The notes under the pieces are model-generated. The model was not told the origin of the DNA. It saw only the letters and a list, made by a program, of their open reading frames with translations, and did no database searches. Below, in pieces: positions 18,002-27,461 of a DNA stretch of 64,000 bases. The stretch's first letter is position 1. Each line of letters opens with the position of its first letter. This DNA is from JAMXLO01 sp963696645. GTDB taxonomy: Bacteria; Pseudomonadota; Alphaproteobacteria; Acetobacterales; Acetobacteraceae. Position numbers and translations under genes: made by a program. The stretch lies in contig CAVOKY010000007.1 in NCBI GenBank assembly GCA_963696645.1, positions 2,170,001 through 2,234,000 on the forward strand, given 5' to 3'.

Positions 18002-18298
18002 GCGCGTGCTCCTTCCCGCAGAAAGATTGTCGTGTACGCAAAGGCATAGTCCGCGCCATCGCCGACGACGAAACCTCTGGCATCCTTGCTCCGCACGCTT
18101 CCACCGGAAGGTACAGAAAGCATGGAGCTGATTATCGTCAGGCCCCTCCTGATTGATGTTTACATTAATGGCCGCGACCGCAAACCTCCAGTGCTCGTTG
18201 GGCGGCGCGAGGGAGTGGAAAAGTTCCGGTCGATCAGGCTGCTATGTGGTCGCACGAAGTCGCGCCGAGCCAGCCATCAAGGACAGCGGCCCGAACAA

Positions 18299-19222
18299 CT
18301 AAAGCCCCAGTTTACCAGCTGGACTGTCCTTGCTGAGCTTTGCCCGCCGAACGTAGCTGCGCATCGTCGTCAGGCTGCGATGCCGTGTGTGACCCATAGT
18401 TTCCTCGTCCGGGACGCCATTGCGGTAGGCGGTTGTCACGAACCCGGCGCGCAGGCCATGCGGGCTGAACGGTTCAGCCAAAGTGCCTTTCAGTCCAGCC
18501 TTGGCGGCACGTTTGAGAAGGATCTGGCGCACCGCGTCGGCGGTCAGACTGGCGCATTCGACCACGCCACCACGGTTGACCTTCCGGAACAGCGGGCCGG
18601 CGGCAATTTCGGAGACCTCCAGCCAGGTTTTGAGGGCAGTAACAGGGCAGGTATCGTCTGCCTGCCCGCGGGAAATGGCGATCTCGGTGCCTTCGCCTTG
18701 CGAGTCCGTCTTGGAGCGCTCGATGAGCAGCTTCAAGCCGTCCCTGGTCCAGGTGACGTGTTCCACATCCAACCCGACGAGCTCCGAACGGCGCAACGCG
18801 CCGGCGAAGCTGAGGAGAAGCATTGCCTGGTCGCGAGCGCCAGCGAGATCCGGCCCGCAGGCCTGGCACAACTTCCGGACCTCGGCCGTGGTGATGGCTG
18901 CTGCTCGCCGCGACGGACTGCCATGCTTGCGTCCGATGCCGCGGAGCGTCTCGCGGATCGCAGGATGCTTGGTGTCGAGGGGATGGCCGGCAACGCCACA
19001 CGCACGGGCGATGGCGGCCACTCGACGGCGCAAGGTCGGCATCGCATAGCCTTCACCGGCAGCCGCCAGATAGGCGCCGACCACCTCAGGCGTTGCGGGC
19101 ATAGCGACGAAACCGTGCCGATCACACCAGGCCTTGTAGTTCGCGAGGTCGGTCGCGTACGCTCTCAGTGTCGCTGGGGCATCTGCGGCGTCCTGGTAGG
19201 CCTGCGACTTGGCGAGCGCCAT
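18299..19222 (-). CDS. Tyrosine recombinase/integrase, N-terminus cut by an IS
   Basis: 307 aa from the internal ATG 19222. Residues 15-100 form a SAM-like core-binding domain. The catalytic domain has R144/R145 (GALRRSEL), K171, the H-X-X-R box SPHGLRAG (H255, R258), H281 (GHTRHRSL) and nucleophile Y290 (MRSYVRR). All catalytic residues are present, so it could still be active if translated from the internal ATG. The original N-terminus is on the far side of the adjacent IS1182-family element (20889-20933) and rejoins in frame. It would catalyse site-specific strand exchange for an integrative element. No attachment site was identified. Confidence 0.8.
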   Translation of the reverse strand: MALAKSQAYQDAADAPATLRAYATDLANYKAWCDRHGFVAMPATPEVVGAYLAAAGEGYAMPTLRRRVAAIARACGVAGHPLDTKHPAIRETLRGIGRKHGSPSRRAAAITTAEVRKLCQACGPDLAGARDQAMLLLSFAGALRRSELVGLDVEHVTWTRDGLKLLIERSKTDSQGEGTEIAISRGQADDTCPVTALKTWLEVSEIAAGPLFRKVNRGGVVECASLTADAVRQILLKRAAKAGLKGTLAEPFSPHGLRAGFVTTAYRNGVPDEETMGHTRHRSLTTMRSYVRRAKLSKDSPAGKLGL

Positions 19223-19258
19223 TGCCGCGCGTGGGGCTGGCGGCTTAGCGCCTCCTAG

Positions 19259-20884
19259 CAGCCTGTCGGAGTTGATTTGCCGGAAATTAGGAAATCATCG
19301 TCGGCGCGTTGCATTTCCAGCCACTACGCCGCTTGACGCGGAGCAGGGATTCGACTTTCACGCTTGACTTCACGCGGGCCATTCCAACGCAAGGTTGGCC
19401 GCGCGCGAACACGCCGAAATGGATCACGATTGGCGCGATGCGGCTCAGTTCGCCCCTGCCAGGGCGAACATCCGTTTCACGTTCCACGCCATGGTCACGA
19501 GGTTCCATTCGCCGTGCACCTTGTCCAGTCCGCGCAGCAGGAACTGGCGGAACCCGAGCACCGACTTGATGATCCCGAACACAGGTTCGGGAGTTTGTTT
19601 ACGCAGCGCGTAGAGCTTCTTGCCCTCTTTCGTCTGGAGCCGATGGCCCATTGCCTCAACCGGCGTGGGGTCTACCGGCGCCGCAGGATCGTCTGCGAAA
19701 CGTTCAGCCAGCGGGGATGATGCGCTTCACGCCCCATCGCGATCACCGGCTCGATCCCGGCGTCGGCACAGGCGTTCACGTTGCCCTCGCTGAAATACCC
19801 GTTGTCGGCAAGCAACGCGCCAACCTTGCCCAGTTCGCCGGGCAGTGCGGCCAGCTTGCCCAGCATCGGCTCAAGCTGCTGTTTGTCGTTCGGCGCCCGC
19901 ACCACATCGGCGGCCACCACCAGTAGGCTGTCCGCTGCCACCGCTGCCTGGGCGTTGTAGCACTGCTCGAACCCTCCGCCGGCCACCGGCATGATCCGCG
20001 ATTCCTCGTCCGTCAGATTGACCTGATCGGTCGGCAGCGGGCCCTCGATCGGCGGCTGCGGTACGCGACCGCGGGGCTTCTTGCCTGTCTGCGTCACCTT
20101 CGCCTCACGCTCCGCCATCCTGGCCTCAAATTCGGCTCGCTCGCGCGCATGGCGTTCCTTCGCCCGCGCCTCGATCACCGCCTTGGCGCGAGCGATCCCG
20201 GCCAGCCGCTTCTCGCGCCGCGCCAGTTCCTCGGGAACCTGCATCCCGTCCGGCACATCCGCCTGATCAGCCGCCTCCGCCTTACCCAGCAGATCAGCCA
20301 CTTCGGCCTTCAACTGTGCCTCGATCTTGCTGGCGTGCTCGTACGACAGCGCGCTGTGGCGGCTGGCGTTGGCGTGGATCTTGGTGCCATCCAGCGCCAC
20401 CGTGCCGAGCTTCAACACCCCCATCTCGCGGGCCACACCGAGCACCTGCACGAACAGCGCCTCGATCTGCGGCAGGAAGCGGCGGCGGAACGTGGCGATG
20501 GTGTCGTGGTCGGGATGCTCGTTGGCGGCGATGAAGCGGAACGCCACCGAATCATGCGTCGCCCGTTCCAGGTTGCGGCTGGAAAACACCCCGGTCGCGT
20601 AGCCGTAGATGATAAGGCCCAACAGCAGCCGAGGGTGGTAGGATGCCTCGCCCGAGCCCCGGTAGCTGCCGGTCATTGCCCGCAGGTCCAGTCCCTCGAT
20701 CACTTCCACAACGAACCGCGCGAGGTGGCGTTGCGGCAGCCACTCATCGACCGATGGCGGCATCAGGACGTCCATGTCGCGGTTGGTCGGGCGGAAGTTG
20801 CTCATGAGACGGGGGGCCGGCAGTGCCAATCGTGTGCGCCGATTCTACCGCCCGCTTCCGCGTCGCGTTAAGTCCGACAGGCTG
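19259..20884 (-). mobile_element. IS1182-family insertion sequence flanked by CTAG, 1,626 bp
   Basis: Outer ends CAGCCTGTCGGA (19259) and its reverse complement TCCGACAGGCTG (ending 20884) form terminal inverted repeats. Both ends are flanked by CTAG (19255-19258 and 20885-20888), the palindromic target typical of IS1182-type elements. Removing the element and one CTAG restores an open frame into the recombinase gene at 18299-19222. Confidence 0.85.
19445..20829 (-). pseudogene. IS1182-family transposase, frameshifted
   Basis: The N-terminal 380 residues (20829 down to about 19704) have the IS1182 layout: SNFRPTNRDMDVLMPPSVDE, then KLGTVALDGTKIHANASRHS with the first catalytic Asp, a basic coiled segment, and IMPVAGGGFEQCYNAQAAVA. 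The frame then runs into a stop, while the C-terminal part (EAMGHRLQTKEGKKLYALRK, then EPVFGIIKS) continues in another frame down to 19445. Comparing codons around 19702-19705, inserting one base (CTG GAA CGT TTC GCA) restores the usual RFADDPAAPVDPTPVEAMG junction. A single-base deletion therefore inactivated this copy. Confidence 0.8.
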
Positions 20885-20888
20885 CTAG

Positions 20889-20933
20889 GGGGGCGAGCTG
20901 GCGCTTGCGCGCCTCGGTGAACGCATCTGCCAT
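20889..20933 (-). pseudogene. Detached N-terminus of the tyrosine recombinase
   Basis: On the minus strand ATG 20931-20933 begins MADAFTEARKRQLAP and runs into CTAG at the edge of the IS1182 element. Joined across one CTAG to the other flank it continues LGGAKPPAPRAAM in frame with the recombinase at 19222. AAAGGGG lies just before this ATG. The segment 20934-21110 beyond it shows no gene. Confidence 0.75.
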
Positions 20934-21110
20934 GCCCCTTTGTCGCACAAAGCAAGACGTGATAACGACCCTTCCCGCGTGTTATTCCACCGACCAGCAG
21001 CGTGCTCACCTTCGAGCACCCAATCGCCACGCGCGGATGGCACTTCGGTGACCGCGCGTGCCGACCAGCTTTCGGTGACACGCTCGGCGGGCGGGACGAC
21101 GCAAAGGTCT

Positions 21111-22409
21111 TTAGCCTACCGTTTCCATCTGCTCCACGCCGAATTGTACCGCGGCGTTACCGCCCATCATCCGGGCGATGATGTCTTCCGGCACGTCTGC
21201 GCGAGCAAGCATGGCGATGGCATCGTGCGCCGACGTGGTGTCATGCTGTGGGTAGCGCGAGCCCCACACGACCTTCTCAGCAAAATCGTGCGGCACCTTC
21301 TGGATCAGCCTCTCTTCGGCGTCGAAGCCGAGCATCACCTTGCCCGCTTCCCACATCTCATCAGTATCCGTGCGCACTGGGTATTTGTGCAGCAGCGGGA
21401 TGACGCGCGATGACGCCTCCATCTTCTCCAGCACTTCATCCATCCACGATGCCTTGCCGTGCGCGATGACAACCTTCATCCCAGGAAACCGCTGCATCAC
21501 GCTGAAGCCGATCAGCACCGAGGCGACGAACATGTGGTTGTCCAGCCAGTTGGACAGGATCGGTGCCAAAGGATGCCCAAGCTGGGGGAACGCAGTGAAG
21601 AACGAAGTACTGGGCAAGCCGGCGGTACCGCCGGCGAAGGGGCCGCCGCCGCCGGCCGGTAGCGGTGTCTGACCGAGACGCCGGCGGATCTTCTCGAAGA
21701 ACGGTCCGTGCGAGGTCCACTCCGGGTTCCACAGACCCGGCGTCGGATGCACCGCGGCCACCAGCCCGAGCCGTTCGAGCTCCGCCCATAGCGGATCGTA
21801 GTAGGGGCTCGTGAAGTAGTGGTCCTCGAGGAACATTGGCCGGATGAACGCGCCGCGGAAACAGGGGATGGCGGCGATCCGTTGCAGCTCAGCCAGCGTC
21901 TGGTCCATGTCCTGCAAAGGCAGCATGGCGGCGGCGAACAACCTCTGTGGCGCCACCTGGCAGAAGTCGGCAATCCAGTCGTTGTACGCCCGCGCGAGCG
22001 CGGCGGCGGTGTCCGGATCGGCGATGAGGTGGAAGCCCTCCGCGAACCAGGTCGGATACAGAAATGCCTGGTCGACACCGATTGCGTCCATGTCAGCGAG
22101 CCGGACGCACGGATCCCATGCGCCCTCGTTCATCGGATGGCGTTTGGTCGCATCGAGCGCGCCGATGTCATCCCAGGTCATGCCTGGGCGCCAGATCGCG
22201 TGCCGCGGCAGGTTCGGGTTCATCGTGTCACGCACGACTTCGCCGTTGATCTTGAGATAGGAATTCGTTGTGCCCTCATGCCGCCACAAGGCGCGTTTGC
22301 CGAGCACCCGGAGGTCCCGGTCGAGATACTTCTCCCAGATTTCCGGCGGTTCCACGACATGGGAATCGCTGTCGAACACCGAGAGGCGCTTCGTCAGGGT
22401 CGTCGTCAT
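21111..22409 (-). CDS. Amidohydrolase family (amidohydrolase_2) metal-dependent hydrolase
   Basis: 432 aa from ATG 22409, chosen because TAGGAGG lies 8 bp upstream. It is a TIM-barrel protein of the amidohydrolase_2 group (ACMSD/uracil-5-carboxylate-decarboxylase-like), here with an altered first metal motif FDSDSHVVEPPEIWEKYL (residues about 10-27, D-X-D-X-H in place of H-X-H). AAVHPTPG and VVIAHGKASWMDEVLEKM supply later histidines. Relatives act on aromatic or heteroaromatic acids or on amides; the substrate is unknown. It is the third gene of a minus-strand operon after an aldo/keto reductase and a related amidohydrolase, and its start overlaps none of the previous gene only because the shorter start is taken. 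Confidence 0.8.
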   Translation of the reverse strand: MTTTLTKRLSVFDSDSHVVEPPEIWEKYLDRDLRVLGKRALWRHEGTTNSYLKINGEVVRDTMNPNLPRHAIWRPGMTWDDIGALDATKRHPMNEGAWDPCVRLADMDAIGVDQAFLYPTWFAEGFHLIADPDTAAALARAYNDWIADFCQVAPQRLFAAAMLPLQDMDQTLAELQRIAAIPCFRGAFIRPMFLEDHYFTSPYYDPLWAELERLGLVAAVHPTPGLWNPEWTSHGPFFEKIRRRLGQTPLPAGGGGPFAGGTAGLPSTSFFTAFPQLGHPLAPILSNWLDNHMFVASVLIGFSVMQRFPGMKVVIAHGKASWMDEVLEKMEASSRVIPLLHKYPVRTDTDEMWEAGKVMLGFDAEERLIQKVPHDFAEKVVWGSRYPQHDTTSAHDAIAMLARADVPEDIIARMMGGNAAVQFGVEQMETVG

Positions 22410-22419
22410 GGCACGCCTC

Positions 22420-23808
22420 CTACCACACTGTGACGGACGCATCGGCCGCGAGCGCGGCTTTCACCTCTTCCTCGGTCGGCCACCAATTGGGCCGCTCGAT
22501 CTCGGTGACGCGGTCGCGAATAATCTTCTTAGGAGGATCGATGCGATACAGCCGTCGTGCGTTGCCGCCGAGGAACTTGGCCTGGTTCTCGACCGGCAGG
22601 TCGTATCTCTGCATGGTCTCCATCGCGCGCCATGCATCATCACCGTCGTGGTGGTAGACGTCCGAGGACCAGATGAGGATGTCACCGTAGAACTCCGGGA
22701 AGCGCGGAGGTGGCGCCTCGTCGCCTTCGAACCCGGTCATGCAATGGGCGAAGAACGCCTCACTCGGCAGCCGCTTCAGCGGCGGCATCGTGCGTTCGTT
22801 GCGATACAGTCGGTAGGCCTTGTCGCATTCATCTAGTAGGAAGCTAAGCCAGGTGGAGGACGCTTCGAATACAGCCGCCTTCAGTTTTGGATGCCGGTCA
22901 AATAGTCCTGACATCAGCGCCGCGGTGACCCACAGCGCGGCCTCGGACTGGAAGTTCTGCACATTGGTGAGGAATGAGTGCGGAACACCCGATGCCGAGA
23001 TGGTGCGGCGGATGAGCTCGGCACCCGAATACTGTTCAGTGTACCCCGGTGGCTTCAAGGCGGCGCTGGCGGGGAACGGATGCATCCCGTAGACCATGCC
23101 GGTTTCTTCCAGGGAGTTCCACACTGGTTCGTACTTTGGCTGCAGCGGATAATTGCCCATGGCGTCGGTAGGGCGCACGAGTGCGACCCGACAGCCCTGG
23201 GCGGCGACGCGATGCACCTCTTGCACCGCGAATTGCGCGTTCTGCATCGGCAGCAGCGCGGCAAAGAACAGGCGATCGGGATCGGCCTTGGTGTATTCAT
23301 AGGCCCATTGGTTGTACGCCTTGCAGAACGCCTTGGCCCCGACCGCGTCCAGCAGCCACGGGTAGGTGTCGATGTCGGTCGGGATGATCATCACTTGATC
23401 GATCCCTTGCGTGTCCATGTCGCGCAGCCTTGGCTCCGGCTCGTACGAGCCGGCATAGTCGATGTAACCGACCTGCTCCTGGGTAAGCGCGGTTTTGGCA
23501 TTCAGGTTGCGCACATTCAGCGCACGCTGAATGTCGTGCTTCACGCCCGGTCCGGCATTGGAGATCACCCGCATCGTACCGGGAATACCGCCACGCCGTT
23601 GTGAGCCGATGCCGACGCCGGCGCGACCGTTGACGATGAGCTGGCGGCTTTCCTCGTCCCACCAGATTGTGGTGCGCAGCGCCGTCAGTTCCTCACGGGT
23701 GAGATACTCGGCCGCACGCTCCCAGATCAATGCCGGCTCAGTGACATGAGCATCACAATCGAAGGTGGCAAAAGCCTTCATCATAGGCGCGAAGCGTTGA
23801 ACCGGCAT
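22420..23808 (-). CDS. Amidohydrolase family (amidohydrolase_2) metal-dependent hydrolase, paralogue
   Basis: 462 aa from ATG 23808 with GGAGGAAAC just upstream. It has the same fold as its neighbour: FDCDAHVTEPALIWERAAEY near the N-terminus (D-X-D-X-H), YGMHPFPAS in the middle (about residue 235), and AAVFEASSTWLSFLLDECDKAYR and SSDVYHHDG towards the end, giving the usual metal-ligand set. Two divergent amidohydrolases in tandem suggest a heteromeric enzyme or two consecutive steps. The stop is 10 bp from the next ATG, so they are co-transcribed. The substrate is not identified. Confidence 0.8.
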   Translation of the reverse strand: MPVQRFAPMMKAFATFDCDAHVTEPALIWERAAEYLTREELTALRTTIWWDEESRQLIVNGRAGVGIGSQRRGGIPGTMRVISNAGPGVKHDIQRALNVRNLNAKTALTQEQVGYIDYAGSYEPEPRLRDMDTQGIDQVMIIPTDIDTYPWLLDAVGAKAFCKAYNQWAYEYTKADPDRLFFAALLPMQNAQFAVQEVHRVAAQGCRVALVRPTDAMGNYPLQPKYEPVWNSLEETGMVYGMHPFPASAALKPPGYTEQYSGAELIRRTISASGVPHSFLTNVQNFQSEAALWVTAALMSGLFDRHPKLKAAVFEASSTWLSFLLDECDKAYRLYRNERTMPPLKRLPSEAFFAHCMTGFEGDEAPPPRFPEFYGDILIWSSDVYHHDGDDAWRAMETMQRYDLPVENQAKFLGGNARRLYRIDPPKKIIRDRVTEIERPNWWPTEEEVKAALAADASVTVW

Positions 23809-23837
23809 AGTGTTTCCTCCGACAATTCACGGTTTCT

Positions 23838-24860
23838 TCAGTCGATCGGATCGTCCTCCAGCCAGCCGGGCGGCTCCGTGACAACGCCGTTGCGAGCAAA
23901 GATGGAGTCGATGGCCGCCATGTCCTGTTGCGGGATTGTGAAACCGATCGCGCCGAGATTCTCCTCCACCTCTTCCGGGCGGCGGAAACCGACCAGGCCA
24001 GTGTGGATCGCGGGATGGCTGAGCGTCCAGCGCAGCGCAAATTGCGGCAGCGTCTTGCCGTGTTTGGCGGCCAGCGCCTTCAGTTCCTCGATGGCTTGCA
24101 GATTGCGCGGGAAATGCTCGGGGCCGAACATGGTGCGGAATAGGTTGAGCCCGCCAAGCACGCCGCGCTTTGAGCGCCAGTCGGTTTCATCGAACTGCAT
24201 GTCGGCGTGAAACGTGCCGGTCAGCATCCCGTAGGCGAGCGAACCGTAAGCCATCACACCGACATGGTTGGCCATGCACCACGGAAATATCTCGTGCTGC
24301 ATGCGGCGGTCGAACATGTTCCAGCCATATTGCACCACGTCGATCCGCCACAACCGCATGCAGGCTTCGAGCTGCCCAGGCCGAAAATTCGACACTCCGA
24401 TGTAGCGCGCCTTGCCCTGACGGACGATGTCGTCGAGTGCGCGGAACGTCTCTTCGAAGGGGGTGTTCAGGTCAGGCCAATGAATCAGATAAACATCGAC
24501 GTGCTCGGTACCGAGATTGCGCAGGCTCTGCTCGAGCGAAGCCATGATCCGCGAGCGGCTGCTGTCGCGGCGGTTCGGCGCCTCGGGGTAGCCGACGCCG
24601 ACCTTTGTCACCAGACAGGCGTCTGCCCGGCGGCTTCCCAGCGCGCGGCCAAGTGCCTGCTCGGAAATGCCCATGCCATAAGCCTCGGCGGTGTCGAAGC
24701 AGTTGATGCCTGCATCAAGCGCGCGCCGGACGGCCCGTTCGAACTCAGCTGCGTCTATCGCTCCGTAGGTGCCGCTGATCTCCCAGCAACCGAAGCCGAT
24801 CGCGGAGATCTTCAAGTCCGTGCGGCCAAACTGCCGATATTCCACGCGGTTTCCCTGCAT
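23838..24860 (-). CDS. Aldo/keto reductase
   Basis: 340 aa. This is a (beta/alpha)8 NADPH-dependent oxidoreductase with the full catalytic tetrad: D56 and Y61 (CFDTAEAYG), K86 (LVTKVG) and H127 (LIHWPD). The C-terminal cofactor segment has GLVGFRRPEEVEENLGA, as in the AKR11/YhdN-like group that reduces small carbonyls or sugars. The start gives the standard opening VEYRQFGRTDLKISAIGFG. It leads the operon with two amidohydrolases 30 bp downstream, so it probably works in the same catabolic route, perhaps reducing an aldehyde or keto intermediate. Confidence 0.88.
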   Translation of the reverse strand: MQGNRVEYRQFGRTDLKISAIGFGCWEISGTYGAIDAAEFERAVRRALDAGINCFDTAEAYGMGISEQALGRALGSRRADACLVTKVGVGYPEAPNRRDSSRSRIMASLEQSLRNLGTEHVDVYLIHWPDLNTPFEETFRALDDIVRQGKARYIGVSNFRPGQLEACMRLWRIDVVQYGWNMFDRRMQHEIFPWCMANHVGVMAYGSLAYGMLTGTFHADMQFDETDWRSKRGVLGGLNLFRTMFGPEHFPRNLQAIEELKALAAKHGKTLPQFALRWTLSHPAIHTGLVGFRRPEEVEENLGAIGFTIPQQDMAAIDSIFARNGVVTEPPGWLEDDPID

Positions 24861-25002
24861 ACTCGCCAGTAGCCGCCGGCATTGGAGCGACCCTACCCGT
24901 CGGCGTCAAGCCCTGCCTTTTGGTCCATGCAGCAAACCAGTTGCTCAAGCCGCGCCATCGATCATCGCCCTGACGAACGCCCATTCGCGGACGAGCGGGA
25001 CC

Positions 25003-25066
25003 GTTACGCGTTGGTGCGCGAACCGCCGGGAACTAACCGTCTTCTGGCTTGCAGACAGTACATCGA
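25003..25066. repeat. 64-bp segment repeated in inverted orientation at 28511-28575
   Basis: The segment around GAACTAACCGTCTTCTGGC recurs as its reverse complement at 28511-28575 with a few mismatches. It does not belong to a complete element. Both copies lie near the two IS5 relics, which suggests an old duplication and rearrangement. The rest of the 24,861-25,095 gap shows no gene. Confidence 0.6.
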
Positions 25067-25095
25067 ATGGCGAGCCCGGCGATTGGCGTGTCCTG

Positions 25096-25282
25096 TAAGC
25101 GGACGGTAGCGTGGCAGGCCGTCATATACGCCGATGCAGGAATCCATGCCGTACAAGTTCAATGAGCCGCGCCGCCACAAGATCCCCACGGCAAAATATC
25201 GTGTGACGAACTGGCCGGACTATGGACGCAGCTTTGGTGCGGCGGGGCGCACTGACGGTGTGGTTCACCGACGAGGGGGAGT
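25096..25282 (+). pseudogene. IS5-family transposase 5' relic, copy 1
   Basis: ATG 25147 begins MPYKFNEPRRHKIPTAKYRV and continues NWPDY, the N-terminus of an IS5-group transposase. One extra G in GACTATGGACGC then shifts the frame; removing it gives DAALVRRG and LTVWFTDE, the expected continuation. The similarity ends at about 25282, where unrelated sequence begins. About 187 bp, including roughly 50 bp upstream of the ATG, are nearly identical to 28141-28325. Confidence 0.75.
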
Positions 25283-25299
25283 GTCCAGCGAATGGGGGT

Positions 25300-25880
25300 T
25301 CATGCCGTGTTGGCCAACCGCTCGTTCTGATTGGCATGCGGGTGAAATCGGTGGCCCAATTCTGAGCCGAGCGTTCCATTGTAGACCGCGCAGCGAACCT
25401 GAAGCAGCAGATCGGCACCTCTTCGGAACCAGCGCATCTGCTGCGATTTGTTCATTCGCCGATTGACGAGAAAGTTTGCGGTTCCTTCTGCAATTGAAGT
25501 TCCGACACGCAGACCGGCACGGTATCGCTTGGCGTAGTTGACGAGCCAACTGCTTTGGCCTCTGAGATAACAGTCGACGTCAAGCAGTGCTTGCCACAGT
25601 CTGTGCGAAGGCGCGCTCCTCCTCGTGTGTTGGCCTCGCTCATCCTTGTAAACATGCATGACCTTGCGGACGCGATCGATGGTGCCCCTGGCATTCTTCG
25701 CCTTGCCGTTCCAAATGCGCCAGCGCAGACGTTCGACCTCCTCGGCGATCATGTACTTTGCCTGCATCCTGCCGGGATTGTCGGCCAGCAACCCGCCTGC
25801 TGTCTGCGCCGCATGCCGACGGTGTGATCGAGAACGATGGCCATGTCCGCCTCCCTCTGTTTCACCGCCACCGTCAGACA
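25300..25880 (-). pseudogene. ISKra4-family transposase, C-terminal relic
   Basis: The frame encodes EEVERLRWRIWNGKAK, LVNYAKRYRAGLRVGTSIAE and MNKSQQMRWFRRGADLLLQV, the conserved C-terminal blocks of ISKra4 transposases (the QQMRW...GAHL.L.VR signature). The upstream part is in the wrong frame (HTVGMRRRQQAGGL appears in a second frame), and the catalytic N-terminal half is missing. It is a decayed, truncated element. Confidence 0.7.
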
Positions 25881-26127
25881 TCATAGCATTCTCGAGGCGC
25901 TCGGACGCGTCCTGCTGCCGGGCAGTTGCCGGCGCGGCGCGAGCTTGCATCAATATCCCCGTTCCTCTGCGATTTCGAATACTGCTTTCTTTGGGTCAGT
26001 CCACACTACTCGCCGGGACAGCGCGAACTGCCGCGAAGGGTGGAATGGGCCTGCCCCGCTTTCGTGGACGGTCGAGTATTTGGGAATCTAGGACGGATGA
26101 TGCAACTGCATTCTCACCCTGTTCTAC

Positions 26128-27153
26128 TTATGTGTAAGCATTCTTTGGTTCGGCCCCCGGCGGAGCCATTCTTCCGTCCCGACCCGCACCCTGGTGCGGC
26201 TGCCGCGCGGAGCACCGGTCAGGGATCGCCGAAGGCGACCGCCGTGGGCGGCGCGAAGCGTCCTTGACGGGCGCGAGCACGGCGGCAGGCTGCGACGGGT
26301 CGGGATTGACGGTTGGCTGGTGATATCGGCATTCGTATTCGACTGGCGACAGATACCCGATAGACGAATGCCGTCGGCGCGGATTGTAGAACCCTTCGAT
26401 GAACGAGAATGCTTCGTTGCGCGCTTCCGCCTGCGTCCTGAAGCGACAGCGCGCAAGCAGTTCGCATTCCAGCGTGGCGAAGAAGCTCTCGCACATGGCA
26501 TTGTCGTAGGCGTCGCCAACCGAACCCATCGAGGGACGCACGCCTGCCTCGCGGCAACGCAAGCCGAATGCGATCGAGGTATACTGCGAGCCCTGGTCAG
26601 AGTGGTGGATCACGCCGTTCGGCCGGCGCTTCGCCAATGCCATGTTCAGTGCATCCAGTACCACTTGCGTCGCGAGTGTCGTGGCCATCGACCAGCCGAC
26701 AATGCGGCGGCTAAACGCGTCGAGCACGACTGCAAGATAGAGAAAGCCCGCCCATGTCGGAATATAGGTGATGTCGGCAACCCACAGCCGATCGGGCGCT
26801 GCTGCGGTGAAGTGGCGGTCAACCAGATCGGGTGCCTGGCGGCCACCAGCCCTGACGGTGGTGGTGACGAACCGGCGTCGGCTTACCCCGGCAATCCCGG
26901 ATCGCGACATCAGACGTGCCACGCGCTTGCGGCCAATGCGGATGCCGTTGGCCGCAAGTTCGGCATGCACGCGTGGCGAACCATAAGTGCCGCGTGATCC
27001 GGTGTGCGCAGCACGGATCGCCGTGGTCAGTTCTGCATCCCGCTTCGAGCGTGGTGATGGCTGCCGCTTCGACCATGCGTACCAGCCGCTCGAGGAGACG
27101 CCGAGCAGCCGGCACATGGTCGCGATCGGATACTGTGCCTGGTGATCGCTCAC
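26128..27153 (-). CDS. IS3-family transposase OrfB (copy 1)
   Basis: 341 aa. An HTH_21-like N-terminus (GTYGSPRVHAELAANGIRIG) precedes an rve integrase core with the DDE residues: LWVADITYIPTW (first Asp, about residue 124), GVIHHSDQGSQYTS (second, about 184) and YDNAMCESFFATLECELL (Glu, about 220). It is expressed from a minus-strand reading overlapping the end of orfA by 4 bp, consistent with coupling or a -1 frameshift to OrfAB. The last ~70 residues are basic and read through the IS end region. The protein is identical to that of the inverted copy at 53.9 kb. Confidence 0.92.
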   Translation of the reverse strand: MSDHQAQYPIATMCRLLGVSSSGWYAWSKRQPSPRSKRDAELTTAIRAAHTGSRGTYGSPRVHAELAANGIRIGRKRVARLMSRSGIAGVSRRRFVTTTVRAGGRQAPDLVDRHFTAAAPDRLWVADITYIPTWAGFLYLAVVLDAFSRRIVGWSMATTLATQVVLDALNMALAKRRPNGVIHHSDQGSQYTSIAFGLRCREAGVRPSMGSVGDAYDNAMCESFFATLECELLARCRFRTQAEARNEAFSFIEGFYNPRRRHSSIGYLSPVEYECRYHQPTVNPDPSQPAAVLAPVKDASRRPRRSPSAIPDRCSARQPHQGAGRDGRMAPPGAEPKNAYT

Positions 27154-27461
27154 GAACTGGAACCCTTGGGTGGGATCACGTTCGTCTCCCGAGCGAACCA
27201 GGCCGCTGCTTTTGAGAGGATCTCCCGCTCGAGTTGGAGCTGGCGGTTCTCCCGTCTCAGCCGATGCAGCTCCTCCCGCTCCGCTGTTCGCAAACCGCCA
27301 TCGCCGCGGCCGGCATCACGGTCGGATTGGGCCACCCAATTGCGAATTGATTGCGCAGTCGGCTCGAACTCGCGGGACAGTTCCTCCGGCCAGCGGCCGG
27401 CTCGCACCAGTTCCACCATCTGGCGGCGGAATTCAGGCGTGTAGACTGGCTGTTTCTTGGC
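27150..27461 (-). CDS. IS3-family transposase OrfA (copy 1)
   Basis: 103 aa from ATG 27461 (the reading extends 13 residues further upstream without a better start). N-terminal helix-turn-helix: TPEFRRQMVELVRAGRWPEE, then AQSIRNWVAQSDRD. A C-terminal leucine zipper follows (ELHRLRRENRQLQLEREIL), as in IS3-group OrfA, which binds the terminal repeats. A GGAGTCC stretch precedes the ATG. One base differs from copy 2 just upstream of the start. Confidence 0.9.
   Translation of the reverse strand, partial: AKKQPVYTPEFRRQMVELVRAGRWPEELSREFEPTAQSIRNWVAQSDRDAGRGDGGLRTAEREELHRLRRENRQLQLEREILSKAAAWFARETNVIPPKGSSS

Noticed and set aside
18086..19258. 390-codon plus-strand frame opposite the tyrosine recombinase
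   Set aside because: No domain, and the minus strand carries all recombinase catalytic residues.
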